Positions 1 through 5,355 are shown, counted from the first letter of the stretch. The stretch is DNA of 5,355 nt from Anaerolineae bacterium (GCA_016929205.1 JAFGJF010000239.1:1-5355), one strand, 5' to 3'. Program-made: numbers and translations. Notes: generated by a model from the letters alone, not told the origin.

Positions 1-165
1 CTAGACGATGTAAGGTCTTGATGTGCGCTCTGGCTGCCGTGTAGGTCCGACGATGACGAGATCATGCACCCGAAATCCTTTTCTGTCAAACTCATGAGTC
101 AGGGTTGCAAGGACACCACCCCAAAAAAGTTGTTGGATCAAGCCCCCGCCTGTTCTGATCTCAAA
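1..165 (-). other. Minus-strand open frame of unknown identity, possible 3' gene remnant
   Basis: Read on the minus strand, the frame is open from just after a TAA (positions 168-166) to a TAG that occupies the first three bases of the window, giving about 54 codons. The translation looks protein-like in places (a stretch reading HEFDRKGFRVHDLVIVGP), but it has no ATG in frame and no clear Shine-Dalgarno site. I do not recognise a family. It could be the degraded tail of a gene or plain chance. The plus strand here is closed by stops in all three frames near the left edge. Apart from this frame and the promoter elements from 183 onward, I see nothing in the first 263 bases. Confidence 0.2.
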
Positions 166-182
166 TTATGGCCAAGTTATCC

Positions 183-211
183 TTGACAAGCGCTTTCTTT
201 CATGGTATGAT
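183..211 (+). promoter_or_regulatory. Sigma-70-type promoter with extended -10, upstream of the PadR gene
   Basis: TTGACA (183-188) is a perfect -35 box, followed after exactly 17 bases by TATGAT (206-211), five of six matches to the -10 consensus. A TG at 203-204, one base before the -10, makes the extended -10 form. Transcription would start near 218, leaving a leader of roughly 50 bases before the repressor start codon. The surrounding sequence is much more AT-rich than the coding regions, as expected for a promoter. Confidence 0.8.
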
Positions 212-216
212 GGTAC

Positions 217-234
217 TTGTCTAATATAAGACTA
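217..234 (+). promoter_or_regulatory. Operator-like inverted repeat over the predicted transcription start
   Basis: The arms GTCT (219-222) and AGAC (229-232) flank a centre that reads AATATA, in which ATAT is itself symmetric, so 12 of the 14 bases are palindromic; an outer T/A pair (217/234) adds slightly. The dyad sits immediately downstream of the -10 box and covers the expected start site, a position where a bound dimer would block RNA polymerase. PadR-family proteins commonly bind dyads in their own promoters, so autorepression is a reasonable inference, but the arms do not match the often-cited ATGT/ACAT PadR site. Confidence 0.45.
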
Positions 235-246
235 ATCATATATAAT
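217..246 (+). promoter_or_regulatory. Possible second, downstream promoter
   Basis: A perfect TATAAT hexamer (241-246) lies 18 bases after TTGTCT (217-222), which matches the -35 consensus at four of six positions. A start near 253 would give a very short leader before the repressor start at 270. The operator-like dyad overlaps its -35 region, so a single bound repressor could control both promoters. AT-rich sequence produces -10-like hexamers by chance, so this is tentative. Confidence 0.35.
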
Positions 247-257
247 ATCAATCTCAT

Positions 258-264
258 AAAGGTG
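258..264 (+). promoter_or_regulatory. Ribosome binding site that decides the PadR start
   Basis: AAAGGTG lies five bases before the ATG at 270. A GTG two codons upstream (264) is in frame but overlaps this site and so would have no ribosome binding site of its own. Choosing the ATG also gives the N-terminus MSLQHAILG, which matches the usual beginning of PadR proteins. Confidence 0.7.
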
Positions 265-269
265 TGCCT

Positions 270-827
270 ATGTCCTTACAACATGCCATTCTCGGCTTTC
301 TCAACTATAAACCATTCTCGGGCTATGATCTCAAAAAGGTCTTCGACACCTCGGTGCGGCATTTTTGGTCGGCCGACCAGAGCCAGATCTATCGCACCCT
401 CTCCCGCTTGACCGATAGGGGGCTGGTCGAGCTAGAGTATGTCGAACAGGAAGACCGCCCCGATCGCAAAGTGTACCACATTACCGAGGCCGGCCGCGAG
501 GCGCTGCGGCAGTGGCTGCACGCGCCGCTGCCGTTTGAAAAGAGCCGCCATGCGCCCTTGATCCAGGTCTTTTTCGCCGGGCAGCTTGAGGACGAGCAGA
601 TCCTGAATATGTTTGAGTGCCAGGCCGAACAGGTGCGGGCTCTGCTCGCCCACTACCAAACGGTGCCTGCACAGGCTGAACCCTATTCTCAGATGGTCGG
701 TTCTGCCCGGGAGACCTATTTCTGGATGCTCACCCTGGAAATGGGTGCTAAACTGGCCGAAGCCCAGTTGGCTTGGCTGGAGGACGTGATCGAACGGATC
801 AAAAACAAGACACACCCATCGAGTTAA
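270..827 (+). CDS. PadR-family winged-helix transcriptional regulator
   Basis: This 185-residue protein is a cytoplasmic DNA-binding regulator of the PadR family. The N-terminal winged helix covers about residues 1-83: it opens with MSLQHAILGFL, continues with SGYDLKK, has a recognition-helix region around 38-51 (SQIYRTLSRLTDRG), and a basic wing ending in KVYHITEAGREAL. Residues 90-178 form a long helical C-terminal half of the kind that makes PadR dimers (the Vir_act_alpha_C type), and the total length is normal for this longer subgroup. PadR proteins are usually repressors that release DNA on binding aromatic or other small ligands; the ligand cannot be read from the sequence. It is preceded by a strong promoter with a start-site dyad, suggesting autoregulation, and is followed 38 bases later by a flavoprotein gene that is its likely target and operon partner. 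Confidence 0.92.
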   Translation: MSLQHAILGFLNYKPFSGYDLKKVFDTSVRHFWSADQSQIYRTLSRLTDRGLVELEYVEQEDRPDRKVYHITEAGREALRQWLHAPLPFEKSRHAPLIQVFFAGQLEDEQILNMFECQAEQVRALLAHYQTVPAQAEPYSQMVGSARETYFWMLTLEMGAKLAEAQLAWLEDVIERIKNKTHPSS

Positions 828-848
828 GGTGCCAAATGGCACTCTAAC
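823..848 (+). promoter_or_regulatory. 26-base dyad at the repressor-flavoprotein junction
   Basis: The arms are GTTA-AG-GTGCC (823-833) and GGCAC-TC-TAAC (838-848) around an AAAT loop. They form nine Watson-Crick pairs, one G-T pair and one A-C mismatch. The dyad includes the repressor stop codon and ends five bases before the Shine-Dalgarno of the next gene. There is no following T-run, so it is not a standard intrinsic terminator. It may be an mRNA hairpin that tunes expression between the two genes or stabilises one transcript segment, or a second regulator-binding site. Confidence 0.5.
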
Positions 849-865
849 AATGAAAGGAACATATC

Positions 866-2266
866 ATGAATATCGTTGTTTTGAACGGCAGCCCCAAGGG
901 TGAGATCAGCGTGACCATGCAGTACGTGCACCTGCTCGAACAATCGTTTCCGCAGCACACGTTCGAGATCATTCCCGTCGCACAGCGGATCAAACAGATC
1001 GAGCGCGATGAACAACGCTTCGACGAGGTCATCGACCGCGTTCGCGCCGCCGATGGCGTGCTGTGGGCTTTTCCGCTGTACTATATGCTCGTGCATGGCA
1101 ATTACAAGCGCTTTATCGAGCTAATCTGGGAGCGCGGCGTGCAGGATGCCTTTGCCGCCAAATACGCGGCGGCATTGTCCACCTCGATTCACTATTATGA
1201 CCATACGGCGCACAATTACGTGCAGGCCGTCTGCGATGACCTGGATATGTGTTACGTGGGCGCGTTTTCGGCCGATATGCAGGATATGCTGGCCCGGGAA
1301 GGCCGGGACAAGCTGGCGGTTTTTGGCAGTCATTTCCTGGACGCGATCGAACGGCAGGTGCCTACACTCAAGTATTATGCCCCGATTCACTACCGGCCGA
1401 TCGCGTATACGCTTGGAGCGGTTGAGCACAAGATCGGCGTCCGCGGCAAAAGGGTGGTGATCGTGACCGACGCCGGACCAGAGCAGCACAATCTGCGGGC
1501 CATGGTCGATCGTTTGCGGGCGTCCTTTGCTGAAAACGTGGAGACAATCAACTTGCGCGAACTGGACATCAAGGGCGGGTGCCTGGGCTGCCTGCGCTGT
1601 GGCTATGACAACCACTGCGCCTACGAGGGCAAGGACGGCTATATCGACTTTTACAAGCAAAAGCTCATGCCGGCCGACGCGATCGTCTTTGCCGGGGCGA
1701 TCCACGACCGCTACCTGTCGTCGCTGTGGAAAACCTTTTTCGACCGCTCGTTCTTCCACACCCACGCGCCGTCGCTGGCCGGCAAGCAGTTCGGGATGAT
1801 CGTCTCCGGTCCGCTGAGCCAGGTGCCCCATCTGCGCCAGGTGCTGGAGGCCTGGGTCGAGATGCAGCACTCGAACCTGGTGGGTTTTGTCAGCGACGAG
1901 ATGGCTGACTCCCGTCACCTTGATGGATTGCTCTCGACCCTGGCGGCTGACCTGATCCGGTACGCACAGAGCGGCTATATCAAGCCGCACACGTTTTTGG
2001 GATTGGCAGGCCAAAAGGTGTTTCGTGACGACATGTGGGGGCGGCTGCGTACCGTCTTTCAGGCCGATCACCGTGCCTACAAGCGGCTGGGGGTCTATGA
2101 TTTCCCACAGCGGGATTGGCGCACCCGGATCTTGAATGCGGTCATGGGCCTGCTGCTCAAGATCAAGCCGTTCCAGCAGGAATTTGCGCGCCGCACCAAG
2201 CGCGAAATGATCCGGCCCTACGAAAAGGTCGTTGCTGCCGGGCAGGACGCCGATCGCGCTGCCTAG
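866..2266 (+). CDS. Two-domain flavodoxin-fold NAD(P)H oxidoreductase with Fe-S-type cysteine motif
   Basis: A 466-residue soluble flavoprotein. Residues 1-180 are a flavodoxin-like/NADPH-dependent FMN reductase domain: strand MNIVVLNGSP, then the phosphate-loop region KGEISVTMQ, and a WAFPLYY segment (67-73) at the usual flavin-contact position. A second flavodoxin-like domain covers about 195-345, starting at KRVVIVTDAGP, where the phosphate loop is degenerate. It carries C239, C242, C245 and C251, a C-x2-C-x2-C-x5-C pattern like that of iron-sulfur flavoproteins that bind a [4Fe-4S] cluster. The rest (about 350-466) is basic and probably helical. AAAGGA (853-858) lies seven bases before the ATG, a good ribosome binding site. 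Its substrate is unknown; quinone, aromatic or disulfide reduction is possible. The adjacent PadR gene probably regulates it. I am confident of the fold and less so of the cluster. Confidence 0.87.
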   Translation: MNIVVLNGSPKGEISVTMQYVHLLEQSFPQHTFEIIPVAQRIKQIERDEQRFDEVIDRVRAADGVLWAFPLYYMLVHGNYKRFIELIWERGVQDAFAAKYAAALSTSIHYYDHTAHNYVQAVCDDLDMCYVGAFSADMQDMLAREGRDKLAVFGSHFLDAIERQVPTLKYYAPIHYRPIAYTLGAVEHKIGVRGKRVVIVTDAGPEQHNLRAMVDRLRASFAENVETINLRELDIKGGCLGCLRCGYDNHCAYEGKDGYIDFYKQKLMPADAIVFAGAIHDRYLSSLWKTFFDRSFFHTHAPSLAGKQFGMIVSGPLSQVPHLRQVLEAWVEMQHSNLVGFVSDEMADSRHLDGLLSTLAADLIRYAQSGYIKPHTFLGLAGQKVFRDDMWGRLRTVFQADHRAYKRLGVYDFPQRDWRTRILNAVMGLLLKIKPFQQEFARRTKREMIRPYEKVVAAGQDADRAA

Positions 2267-2296
2267 ATCCACGAATACAATCCATCCGATAGATGA

Positions 2297-2557
2297 TCTG
2301 CTGCCACACTCTATTCGCAGCGCGCGCAGGGCCAGGAACTCGAACCGAGCCGGGCAACGGTCAGCCGCTGCACCAGCCGCCTGCCAAAGGCACGGGCCAA
2401 TGAATTTCTGGAACGTTTGAACACACTGATGGCCGAGTTTGGCGAGGCCGATGCCGGCCTGTCTTCAGGTGGTGTCAGCGATGACGATACGGAAACCTAT
2501 GCTCTCACTGTCGCCTTTTACGCGACGTTTGGTTTTCCCGAGCAGGACAAACCGTAA
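2297..2557 (+). pseudogene. C-terminal remnant of a probable winged-helix (ArsR-like) regulator
   Basis: An 86-codon open frame with no usable start follows a TGA at 2294-2296 and ends with TAA at 2555-2557. It is in the same frame as the flavoprotein but is separated from it by both that gene's TAG and the TGA. The middle and end look like real protein: a helical, charged stretch around RLPKARANEFLERLNTLMAEF, an acidic linker, then ETYALTVAFYATFGFPEQ. This resembles the C-terminal tail of a group of winged-helix regulators that end in a YALTVALYP-like strand; that match is from memory and uncertain. The DNA-binding half is absent, so this looks like the leftover of a 5' deletion. An internal ATG at 2429 is in frame but has no ribosome binding site. 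A separate, unrelated short gene is less likely. Confidence 0.5.
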
Positions 2558-2561
2558 GGAG
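2556..2561 (+). promoter_or_regulatory. Ribosome binding site of the small basic protein
   Basis: AAGGAG lies nine bases before the ATG at 2571 and overlaps the TAA of the upstream remnant. This stop/Shine-Dalgarno overlap is typical of neighbouring genes in one operon and supports both the start at 2571 and the view that the upstream frame was once a real gene. Confidence 0.6.
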
Positions 2562-2570
2562 ACGATAGAG

Positions 2571-2960
2571 ATGTACCAGTCTGATACCGAAACGCAAGCC
2601 GCGATCGCGCTGCATCGACAAGCGTTGGTGCATGAAGCGGAGCAGGAGCGGTTGCTGGTCAAGATACACAGGGAAAGATCTGGCGGCAGGCACTTGCCCG
2701 CACAGCGGCTGCTCGCGCCGTTGGGACACACTTTGGTCAGAACGGGTAGGTGGTTGGTCTCGGTTGGTATGGCATTGGAGGGGCGTTTCAGCCCAGATAG
2801 CCCAGCCCGCGCAGCCTCTCCTCGAGTTTTTTGTCGTCTTCCAGCCGCAGACGGGCCGCTTCCCAGTTCGCCGGGCGGCGCAGTTCCATCGCCTCGCGGA
2901 ACGCGTCCAGCATACCGTTCAGTTCGGACACGGCTGCCGGTTCGCCGGCGGCGAGGTTGA
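2571..2960 (+). CDS. Small basic hypothetical protein, probably lacking its original stop
   Basis: The frame encodes 129 residues, but only about the first 72 look genuine. They are a basic, mostly helical segment: MYQSDTETQAAIALHRQALV, then HEAEQERLLVKIHRERS (about 21-37), then an Arg/Leu-rich part with two G-containing helices ending LEGRF (69-73). I recall short proteins of about 65-75 residues with an AEQERL core and an LG-x-G-x-LE ending lying downstream of regulators, so this is probably an unnamed conserved family; function unknown. The usual end coincides almost exactly with the stop codon of the opposite-strand sulfatase gene (2788-2790). Beyond that the frame is Pro/Ser/Arg-rich and reads the sulfatase gene antisense for 173 bases. 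The simplest view is a native stop lost at a junction. It has a good ribosome binding site. Confidence 0.45.
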   Translation: MYQSDTETQAAIALHRQALVHEAEQERLLVKIHRERSGGRHLPAQRLLAPLGHTLVRTGRWLVSVGMALEGRFSPDSPARAASPRVFCRLPAADGPLPSSPGGAVPSPRGTRPAYRSVRTRLPVRRRRG

Positions 2961-4359
2961 CCAGCTCGCCCGGGTCCTGGATCAGGTCAAACAGCTCGTC
3001 CGGTTCGTCGCCGACGGTGATCAGTTTGTATTGATCGCGGTACACAGCGCGGCGCATCGAGCGGCAGCGGTAGGTGTCGATCGCTGCCGGGTCGTCGTTT
3101 TCCATCAGCGCGATCAAGGTGTCGGGCGTATAGGCCTCGGTGTAGACGATCCCTTGATCGCAGTCCTCTCCGTCAACCAGCCGGGCCAGGCTGTGCCCCT
3201 TGACGTTTGCCGGCGCGTTGTCTTTGTCAATTATGTCGATCCCGGCTGCCTCCAGCGCGGAATGAAAGACGCGCCGGGTAGACACCAGCGTCGAGATGCG
3301 CTTCCCCTGCGGGTACAGTTTCGGGTAGCGAACAATGAGCGGCACGCGGGTCAGGTCGTCGTAGGCGACCAGCGAGTGGCCGACAAAGTCGTGGTGGTTC
3401 AGCCCCTCGCCGTGATCCGAGGTAATGATCACCAGCGTATTGTCGCGCACCTTGGGTTCGTCGAGGTATGAAAAGAGGTGCCGCAGCAGCCGGTCTTCGT
3501 AGGCCAGTTCGGCGTCGTACAGGTCGTTGATCACCCGGTCCTGGAGTTCGGTCAGCGGCTCGCGCAGCGGCACCATCCACCGGTAGTGCTGCAGGTTGTA
3601 ATCTTGGATAAAGTCCCGCGCCTCGTGGTCCCGCCGGAAATAGGGGGCGAATTTGCGGACAAAGCGCTTGCGCGGCCGGTAGGGCAGGTGGGTCTCCATG
3701 AGGTTGATAAAGGTAAACAAGGGGCGTTCTGCGTCCTGGCTCTGGCGCGCGCGCAGGTAGCCGACTGTGTCGTGCAAGAGCTGCACCGTGTTTCCCTTGA
3801 TGCGGAACGACTGCAGCCACAGCGGGGCGACCCAGGGATGCATCACGATGCGCAGCAAGAGCGGGCTGCGGGCCAGTGCTTCCTGGATCACCGTGGCTGT
3901 GCGGCGCACGAGCCGGCTGAGATGCTGCGCGGCCCGGCCGACCCTGCGCGGCCGCGAGTTGGCGACGTCGGGGCGGTTGGGCAGCGTGCCGCCATAATTG
4001 TACATTTCCTCGATCCCCCGGTCCAGGTCGTTTTCCAGGACGCCGAGCAGCGGGTTATCGCAAAAGCCAATCGTCTGGTAGCCGTGGCGCTGCAAGATCT
4101 CGGCCAGGGTGCTCGCATCCTGGCTGTACTTGTCATAGATCTGGGTGGTCATGTGCGTGGTCGGGTACTCGCCGCTGAACAGCGAGGCGTGGGACGGGAT
4201 CGTCCACTGCGCCGGCGAGATGGCCCGCTCAAAGAGCACGCCGTCCCGGGCAAACGCGTCGATGTGCGGCGTCGTCCGCCGGTGATAGCCGTAGCTCGAT
4301 AGCCGGTCTGCCCGCACGGTATCCAAGACGATCAAAAAAATATCCGGTTGCTGATGCAC
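2788..4359 (-). CDS. Sulfatase/alkaline-phosphatase-superfamily hydrolase, Thr-type active site
   Basis: A 523-residue protein with the complete sulfatase-like fold. Near the N-terminus, IVLDTVRADRLSSYGY carries the metal-binding D13; the active-site loop QWTIPSHASLFSGEYP (51-66) follows, METH-PYRP lies at 221-229, and SDHGEGLNHHDFVGHS (314-329) supplies D315, H316 and probably H329. The C-terminus has the family hallmark ELFDLIQDPGELVNLA (455-470). The C/S-x-P-S-R formylglycine motif of true sulfatases is replaced by T53-I-P-S-H57, so the nucleophile is probably Thr and no formylglycine maturation is possible. Substrate may be a sulfate, phosphate or phosphodiester ester. A basic, helical insertion covers about 134-190. 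No signal peptide or membrane segment is visible, implying a cytoplasmic enzyme. It starts at GTG, with AGAGGAG eight bases upstream, and follows a co-directional enolase-superfamily gene. Its 3' end runs into the small plus-strand frame. Confidence 0.9.
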   Translation of the reverse strand: MHQQPDIFLIVLDTVRADRLSSYGYHRRTTPHIDAFARDGVLFERAISPAQWTIPSHASLFSGEYPTTHMTTQIYDKYSQDASTLAEILQRHGYQTIGFCDNPLLGVLENDLDRGIEEMYNYGGTLPNRPDVANSRPRRVGRAAQHLSRLVRRTATVIQEALARSPLLLRIVMHPWVAPLWLQSFRIKGNTVQLLHDTVGYLRARQSQDAERPLFTFINLMETHLPYRPRKRFVRKFAPYFRRDHEARDFIQDYNLQHYRWMVPLREPLTELQDRVINDLYDAELAYEDRLLRHLFSYLDEPKVRDNTLVIITSDHGEGLNHHDFVGHSLVAYDDLTRVPLIVRYPKLYPQGKRISTLVSTRRVFHSALEAAGIDIIDKDNAPANVKGHSLARLVDGEDCDQGIVYTEAYTPDTLIALMENDDPAAIDTYRCRSMRRAVYRDQYKLITVGDEPDELFDLIQDPGELVNLAAGEPAAVSELNGMLDAFREAMELRRPANWEAARLRLEDDKKLEERLRGLGYLG

Positions 4360-4367
4360 GTGTGTTT

Positions 4368-4374
4368 CTCCTCT
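4368..4374 (-). promoter_or_regulatory. Ribosome binding site deciding the GTG start of the sulfatase-like gene
   Basis: On the minus strand AGAGGAG occupies 4374-4368, eight bases before the GTG at 4359-4357. No ATG is available at the start of the conserved sequence: the conserved first strand begins only five residues after this GTG, so no later start would leave the fold intact. Confidence 0.75.
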
Positions 4375-4488
4375 GGTTGATCATGGGTTCGACTCATGTC
4401 CACAAGCCATAACACGACACCGGGTTCTGGGTTGCAGTCGCTAACGTGAGCGTTTGTAGATTGCTGTCTGCCAGGCCTTGTCGAGTGT
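4375..4488 (-). other. Intergenic gap between the two minus-strand genes
   Basis: Together with the ribosome binding site, the gap between the enolase-superfamily stop and the sulfatase-like start is 129 bases. I see no good -35/-10 pair on the minus strand and no hairpin with a T-run. Two weak hairpins are present: CGCT/AGCG (4439-4442 with 4449-4452) and a five-base stem at 4383-4397 with loop TTCGA. The two genes are therefore probably co-transcribed, though a weak internal promoter cannot be excluded. Confidence 0.4.
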
Positions 4489-5355
4489 CTATTCGTAGGT
4501 TACCAGGCCGGTGTGGTGCGCTTTGACCCACGCCCAATCGATCTCGACTCCCAGGCCGGGCCCCTGCGGTACGGGCACGTGACCCGGCGGGTACAATCCA
4601 CCCGTGTCGATCGCGTCGAGCGTGTCGCGATAGCCGTCCTTGTAGAGGTAGGGGCAAGAGCTGGCCGGAGCCTTGGGGTGGATCAGGCCCATTTCGTAAT
4701 AGTTGGTGTTGCGCACGGCGGCCATGCACTGCCGCTGCGCCGGTCCCGGGCCGTGGAACTCGATGTCCAGCCCCAGCGCCTCGCAGGCGTGAGCCAACTT
4801 GATCACCCCCGTGATCCCGTCATAGCCCACGTCACCGCGCACAAAGTCGGTCGCATCGGCCAGGGCAAAGTCGATGTGCGGTTCGAGCGTGCGCACGTGT
4901 TCGGTCATCAGCAGCGGGGTGCGGATCAACTGGCGCAGCTTGCGGTGGGCGAACTGGGAGATGCCGCCGTCGCGGTAGGGGTCCTCGTACCAGTAAAAGC
5001 GCTCGTCATCGCAGGCCCGCCCGACCTTGACCGCGTCGCCAAAGGTGATGTATTCGCAGGCCGGGTCGAGCATCAGATCGAGCACCGCACCGACCCGCCG
5101 GCCGACGGCGTGCACGTTGGCGATCTCGAGTGACAGCGGCGCGCGCCCCCAGCCGTGGATTTTGAAGGCCGGGTAGCCCATTTCCAGGCACTGCTCGGCA
5201 AAATCGGCATAGGCCTCGGGGCTCGATAGCCCGTCGGGCTGTTCGTCGCCGTGATAGGTGCTGGCGTAACAAGGCACGCTGGTCTTGTACCCGCCCAGCA
5301 GGCGGTAGATCGGCGTGTCGTACAGCTTGCCGGCCAGGTCCCACAAGGCGACGTC
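4489..5355 (-). CDS. Enolase-superfamily enzyme, mandelate racemase-like dehydratase (5' end outside window)
   Basis: The 288 visible residues are the catalytic barrel and C-terminus of a mandelate racemase/muconate lactonizing-type enzyme; the first codon seen continues as DVALWDLAGK-x5-PIYRLLGG, so the N-terminal capping domain lies beyond the right edge. An in-frame TTG at 5346 is not the start. Numbering from the first visible residue, the Mg2+ ligands are D97 (LMLD), E124 (WYEDP) and E152 (MTEH), and the Asp-His catalytic dyad is D175 (RGDVGYDGITG) and H201 (EFHGPGP). Spacings agree with mandelate racemase (D195, E221, E247, D270, H297). The usual K-x-K base motif is K65-x-H67 (FKIHGW). 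Such enzymes abstract the proton next to a carboxylate, most often dehydrating sugar acids; the substrate is not readable here. It ends with TAG and lies upstream of the sulfatase-like gene in the same direction. Confidence 0.9.
   Translation of the reverse strand, partial: DVALWDLAGKLYDTPIYRLLGGYKTSVPCYASTYHGDEQPDGLSSPEAYADFAEQCLEMGYPAFKIHGWGRAPLSLEIANVHAVGRRVGAVLDLMLDPACEYITFGDAVKVGRACDDERFYWYEDPYRDGGISQFAHRKLRQLIRTPLLMTEHVRTLEPHIDFALADATDFVRGDVGYDGITGVIKLAHACEALGLDIEFHGPGPAQRQCMAAVRNTNYYEMGLIHPKAPASSCPYLYKDGYRDTLDAIDTGGLYPPGHVPVPQGPGLGVEIDWAWVKAHHTGLVTYE

Noticed and set aside
1121..2272. Long minus-strand open frame (383 codons) opposite the flavoprotein gene
   Set aside because: It is a shadow of the GC-rich plus-strand gene. 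Its translation has no recognisable motifs, whereas the plus-strand frame has clear flavodoxin features and a ribosome binding site.
2439..2570. Upstream extension of the small basic protein to an earlier start at 2439
   Set aside because: The extension overlaps the regulator remnant in another frame, has no ribosome binding site, and the ATG at 2571 has AAGGAG at good spacing.
2691..2704. GGCA/TGCC inverted repeat as a terminator for the sulfatase-like gene
   Set aside because: Four-base stem, no T-run, and it lies within the small plus-strand coding frame.
2632..3471. Plus-strand open frame of 279 codons opposite the sulfatase-like gene
   Set aside because: The translation is an Arg/Val/Gln-rich antisense shadow with no motif, while the minus-strand frame shows complete sulfatase-fold motifs.
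3478..4302. Plus-strand open frame of 274 codons
   Set aside because: Also antisense to the sulfatase-like gene, with no ribosome binding site and no family resemblance.
4383..4397. Hairpin with a TTCGA loop resembling a tRNA T-arm
   Set aside because: The loop has five rather than seven bases and no acceptor, D or anticodon arms can be drawn around it.
4439..4452. CGCT/AGCG hairpin as a terminator between the two minus-strand genes
   Set aside because: Only a four-base stem and no T-run on either strand.
4513..5133. Plus-strand open frame of 206 codons opposite the enolase-superfamily gene
   Set aside because: Shadow frame; the minus-strand reading carries all metal ligands and catalytic residues with correct spacing.

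Overview
The window is ordinary-looking bacterial chromosome: GC-rich, densely coding, with sigma-70-type promoter elements, Shine-Dalgarno sites and some GTG starts. Nothing in it identifies the host directly. The mixture of a PadR-controlled flavoprotein, a sulfatase-superfamily enzyme without the formylglycine cysteine, an enolase-superfamily sugar-acid dehydratase type and a truncated regulator plus small basic protein would fit an environmental heterotroph such as a Chloroflexota member. That assignment is an inference and weak.

Layout, left to right. Positions 1-263 hold no convincing gene. A minus-strand open frame of about 54 codons ends exactly at the left edge and may be a gene remnant. 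The region also holds a near-perfect extended -10 promoter (183-211), an operator-like dyad over its expected start site, and a possible second promoter (217-246). These lead into a plus-strand pair: a PadR-family repressor (270-827) and a two-domain flavoprotein with a compact four-cysteine Fe-S-type motif (866-2266). A 26-base dyad spans the repressor stop codon and the gap between the two genes. The arrangement suggests an autoregulated repressor-plus-redox-enzyme operon.

From 2267 to 2787 the sequence looks damaged. An 86-codon open frame with no proper start resembles the C-terminal end of a winged-helix regulator (2297-2557). It is followed, with a Shine-Dalgarno overlapping its stop, by a small basic protein (2571 onward). 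The small frame lacks a stop where the protein seems to end and runs on, antisense, into the 3' end of the next gene.

From 2788 to the right edge two genes lie on the minus strand: an enolase-superfamily (mandelate racemase-like) enzyme cut by the right edge (4489-5355), then 129 bases downstream a sulfatase/alkaline-phosphatase-superfamily hydrolase (2788-4359). Genes of this kind are often found together in carbohydrate or sugar-acid catabolic clusters, and both probably belong to an operon that begins outside the window.

No RNA gene, insertion sequence, CRISPR array, attachment site or convincing intrinsic terminator was seen. I did not find a clearly new multi-gene system. The points most worth following are the tandem promoter/operator, the Fe-S flavoprotein, the Thr-type sulfatase active site, and the broken junction at 2267-2790.
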